The position numbers and the translations under genes were made by a program. This document shows positions 62,110 to 64,000 of a stretch of 64,000 nucleotides of DNA, in pieces. The notes beneath the pieces were generated by a model that ran no database searches, was not told the DNA's origin, and saw only the letters and a program-made list of their open reading frames with translations. Position 1 is the stretch's first letter. Each line of letters starts with the position of its first letter. This stretch comes from Granulicella mallensis MP5ACTX8 (lineage in GTDB: Bacteria > Acidobacteriota > Terriglobia > Terriglobales > Acidobacteriaceae), in contig NC_016631.1 in assembly GCF_000178955.2 (NCBI RefSeq), forward strand, positions 5,208,001 through 5,272,000. Direction: 5' to 3'.

Positions 62110-63783
62110 TCAGAGCGTCTGGCTCTCCACGTTCGCGAGGGTCGTATCTTTCGCCGCGCGGCTCCAGAGAATGCGTAGATCCGTAACTTTGCGCAGGTTA
62201 AAGTTCGCAGCACCCGGCGCAGTAACCGCAAAGAAGTCCGCACGATGCACGTCTTCCAGCCAGAAGGCCGGACGCGGATCGGGATTCTGAGGAGCGACTT
62301 CGACATGCGACATCTCAAGATTTTTGAGGTGGCGGATGAAGAAGCCATTCGACGGCGTAGGTCCGAAGCGCAGCAACTCAGGGTAGGCATCTTCAATCTC
62401 AGGAACCTGCAGGCCGTGCCAGTCAGGCATAGGCTTGGAAGTATCGCCCCAACCCGTAAGCGCGTCGGTGGGCAGGCCCTTGTGACCGAAGTAACAGTTC
62501 GAGAGCTTCACATCTTCAATGAGATTTTCGGGAATACCGGAGAGAATCGACGCCGTGGACGCCAGCGAGTTATGCGAGACGAGATTGGAGATCGCTACGC
62601 GCCGCAGCGTGCCAGGACGCATCGTATCCTTCGGCCCGCGATTGCGGCGGTTGAGGCGAAGGAAGAGCGGCGCATCGACCGTATCGCGCAGCGTGATATT
62701 CGAGATCGCAATGTCTTCGAGCAGCGCACCGTCAGAGGTCTCCAACGAAATGCCCTTGGAGCCTTCGCAGACGCAGTTCGAAATGGTGATATTGCGGAAG
62801 CCGCCGTTGGACTCCGTACCGCACTTGATGCGGCCGTTGCGCGAGACCTTCATCTCCGCCGCAAACTTCTTCCACGTACCGGCGACGACAGAGCCGAGTT
62901 CGTACGTCCCGCTGACAAAACAGTTCGCGATGGTCACGTTGTCCGTAGAGCGGGCGTAGCCGAGCGCGTAGCTGGACTTCGGACAGATCGCGTCGTCCCA
63001 CGGCGAGTTGACCGTGCAGTTGCTGACTCGCACATTCCTGCAGCAGTCGATGTCGAAGCCGTCGCGATCGGTATCGATCAGCAGGTTGTCGAGCGTGAGG
63101 TTATCGACACCCGTAGCGAGCAGAGCGAAGTGGCCACCCTTGAGGACCGAGAAATCGCGCAGGAGAACGTTGTGGCAGTTCTTGAGCGCGATCGCCTTGT
63201 TGCCGACACCAGCCTGTTCAGCGTCGAAGAGAAGGCCACGGCCACGCGGCGAGTTCTGGTCGAGCTGGGCCTGGCGTGAGCGCGTGCCGCAAGAGAGACC
63301 AGAGCCGTGAATCAACCCTGGGCCCAGGATGGAGAAGTTGTCAATGTTCTCGCCGTAGAAGAGCGAGTTGCGCCAATGGTTGTGGCCATAGTCCTGGAAG
63401 TCCTCCCAGGGCTTGTTGGGCTCGGCAGGATCATAGGTGCCGCCGTTATAGCCGGTGGTCTCGCCGGGCTTGGGAGAATCGGCGGCGAGGATAGTGCAGC
63501 CGCGCGAGAGATACAGGTCGACCCTGCTACGCAGATGGATCGTGAAGCACATGTAAGTTCCTGCGGGAAAGAGCAGCGTGCCTCCACCGGCCGCGGCCAC
63601 GGCTTCAATGGCCTTGTTGATCGCCGGGGTGTCGACGGTCTTGCCGTCGCCCGTCGCGCCATAGGTGCGAACGTTGAAGACCGCCTCTGCAGCAGCAGGT
63701 GCGGGCGATTCGGCCAAAGCGATATGGCCGATGGTGGAGGCGAGGGCGAGCGGCGAGAGCTTGAGTAAATCGCGACGATCCAT
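62110..63783 (-). CDS. GH28-like pectinase (pectate-lyase superfamily), exported
   Basis: 557 residues from ATG 63783, giving a Tat-like signal MDRRDLLKLSPLALAST; the frame runs on to 63831 without an export signal. Mature start VFNVRTYGATGDGKTVDTPAINKAIEAVAAAGGGTLLFPAGTY is the hallmark of GH28/Pectate_lyase_3 proteins. A right-handed beta-helix follows with TLDNLLIDTDRDGFDIDCCRNVRVSNCTVNSPWDDAICPKS, where NSPWDDAI supplies the conserved Asp pair of GH28, and SNGGFRNITISNC further on. It probably cleaves polygalacturonan or rhamnogalacturonan; the specificity is not readable. No good ribosome site is seen. Confidence 0.85.
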   Translation of the reverse strand: MDRRDLLKLSPLALASTIGHIALAESPAPAAAEAVFNVRTYGATGDGKTVDTPAINKAIEAVAAAGGGTLLFPAGTYMCFTIHLRSRVDLYLSRGCTILAADSPKPGETTGYNGGTYDPAEPNKPWEDFQDYGHNHWRNSLFYGENIDNFSILGPGLIHGSGLSCGTRSRQAQLDQNSPRGRGLLFDAEQAGVGNKAIALKNCHNVLLRDFSVLKGGHFALLATGVDNLTLDNLLIDTDRDGFDIDCCRNVRVSNCTVNSPWDDAICPKSSYALGYARSTDNVTIANCFVSGTYELGSVVAGTWKKFAAEMKVSRNGRIKCGTESNGGFRNITISNCVCEGSKGISLETSDGALLEDIAISNITLRDTVDAPLFLRLNRRNRGPKDTMRPGTLRRVAISNLVSHNSLASTASILSGIPENLIEDVKLSNCYFGHKGLPTDALTGWGDTSKPMPDWHGLQVPEIEDAYPELLRFGPTPSNGFFIRHLKNLEMSHVEVAPQNPDPRPAFWLEDVHRADFFAVTAPGAANFNLRKVTDLRILWSRAAKDTTLANVESQTL

Positions 63784-64000
63784 GATGCAGAGAATGGTAC
63801 CGCATTCGAGACACAATCTGTCAGACAGCATGTGTGTGGGGTAATTTGAGCTCAGAGAGTATCTGTGATCGCGAACGCATGGCAGAGGACATGATCATGC
63901 GTGAAATGGGCGGCTAACACGACATCGGCAGCATTGCCTGCCCCGTGCAGCTCGACCACAAGAGGGCATCCTGGGACTCGCCAGAAAAAACTGTTTCAGC
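63784..64000. other. right edge of the window, no gene supported
   Basis: 217 bases. A short minus-strand reading frame (63846-63995, between stops) gives a protein-like peptide, but it is too short and has no start in the window, so I do not call it. Confidence 0.3.

Noticed and set aside
63846-63995. Protein-like minus-strand peptide at the window edge (ends HAFAITDTL)
   Set aside because: It is closed by a stop near 64000 and has no start codon with a ribosome site, so it cannot be told from chance.
1-64000. Search for CRISPR arrays, tRNA, rRNA, insertion sequences and prophage
   Set aside because: No regularly spaced repeats, tRNA-like cloverleaf, rRNA sequence, transposase or integrase was recognised; short RNAs could still be missed by eye.

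Overview
The window looks like a chromosomal segment of a soil Acidobacteriota bacterium, most likely class Terriglobia (Granulicella, Edaphobacter, Terriglobus or Acidobacterium relatives). The grounds are the high-GC coding sequence, two very large Oar-like TonB-dependent receptors, many secreted glycoside hydrolases, a GH79 enzyme whose catalytic spacing resembles the Acidobacterium capsulatum beta-glucuronidase, and a spaced SPEGA/QPRVKPWV-type intergenic palindrome. The genus is inference. No rRNA, tRNA, CRISPR array, transposase or integrase was recognised.

Layout. 2-4352: the 3' part of a TonB receptor and a secreted tyrosine phosphatase. 4608-6572: an AT-richer nuclease-helicase gene (DUF2075/Schlafen-like), a possible acquired defence gene. 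6837-9909 (minus): a GH79 glucuronidase and an unrecognised exported protein. 10251-14472: a DUF1223 protein, an exported gluzincin-type peptidase, then a three-gene bufferin-type RiPP cluster (Cys-rich precursor, DUF692 MNIO maturase, DUF2063 partner). 14512-16170 (minus): a cupin and an exported hypothetical protein. 16440-29268: an OmpR/CpxR-type two-component pair, a TetR repressor, and a complete RND efflux operon (adaptor, two different permeases, outer-membrane factor) with a small membrane gene behind it. 29477-34791: a large beta-helix/FN3/malectin exoprotein and a GH9 enzyme.

34903-60551 is dominated by chitin and polysaccharide use: a GH18 chitinase coupled to a NagX-like membrane acetyltransferase, a permease/PfkB kinase/esterase operon, a ROK regulator, a multidomain GH18 chitinase, a second TonB receptor, a GH20 hexosaminidase, a third GH18 and a GH5. 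A GT39-like glycosyltransferase and an unusual AMP-ligase/ACP/acyltransferase fusion sit within it. The right end holds a zinc-ligand-free ribosomal protein S4 paralogue, a small Cys/His protein, a 194-bp compound palindrome and a GH28 pectinase-like gene.

Regulatory logic visible in the DNA: (i) CGACAnTTCTCGACA occurs twice in front of the response regulator and once between the histidine kinase and tetR; (ii) ACCGAAC-n-GTTCGGT lies before tetR and again before the efflux operon; (iii) an 18-bp site (GATACTTAnGAACGTATC) lies before the permease/kinase/esterase operon and, inverted, upstream of the large chitinase, with the ROK regulator between them. These suggest a two-layer efflux control circuit and a local chitin regulon. 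The bufferin-type cluster is the clearest specialised system in the window.
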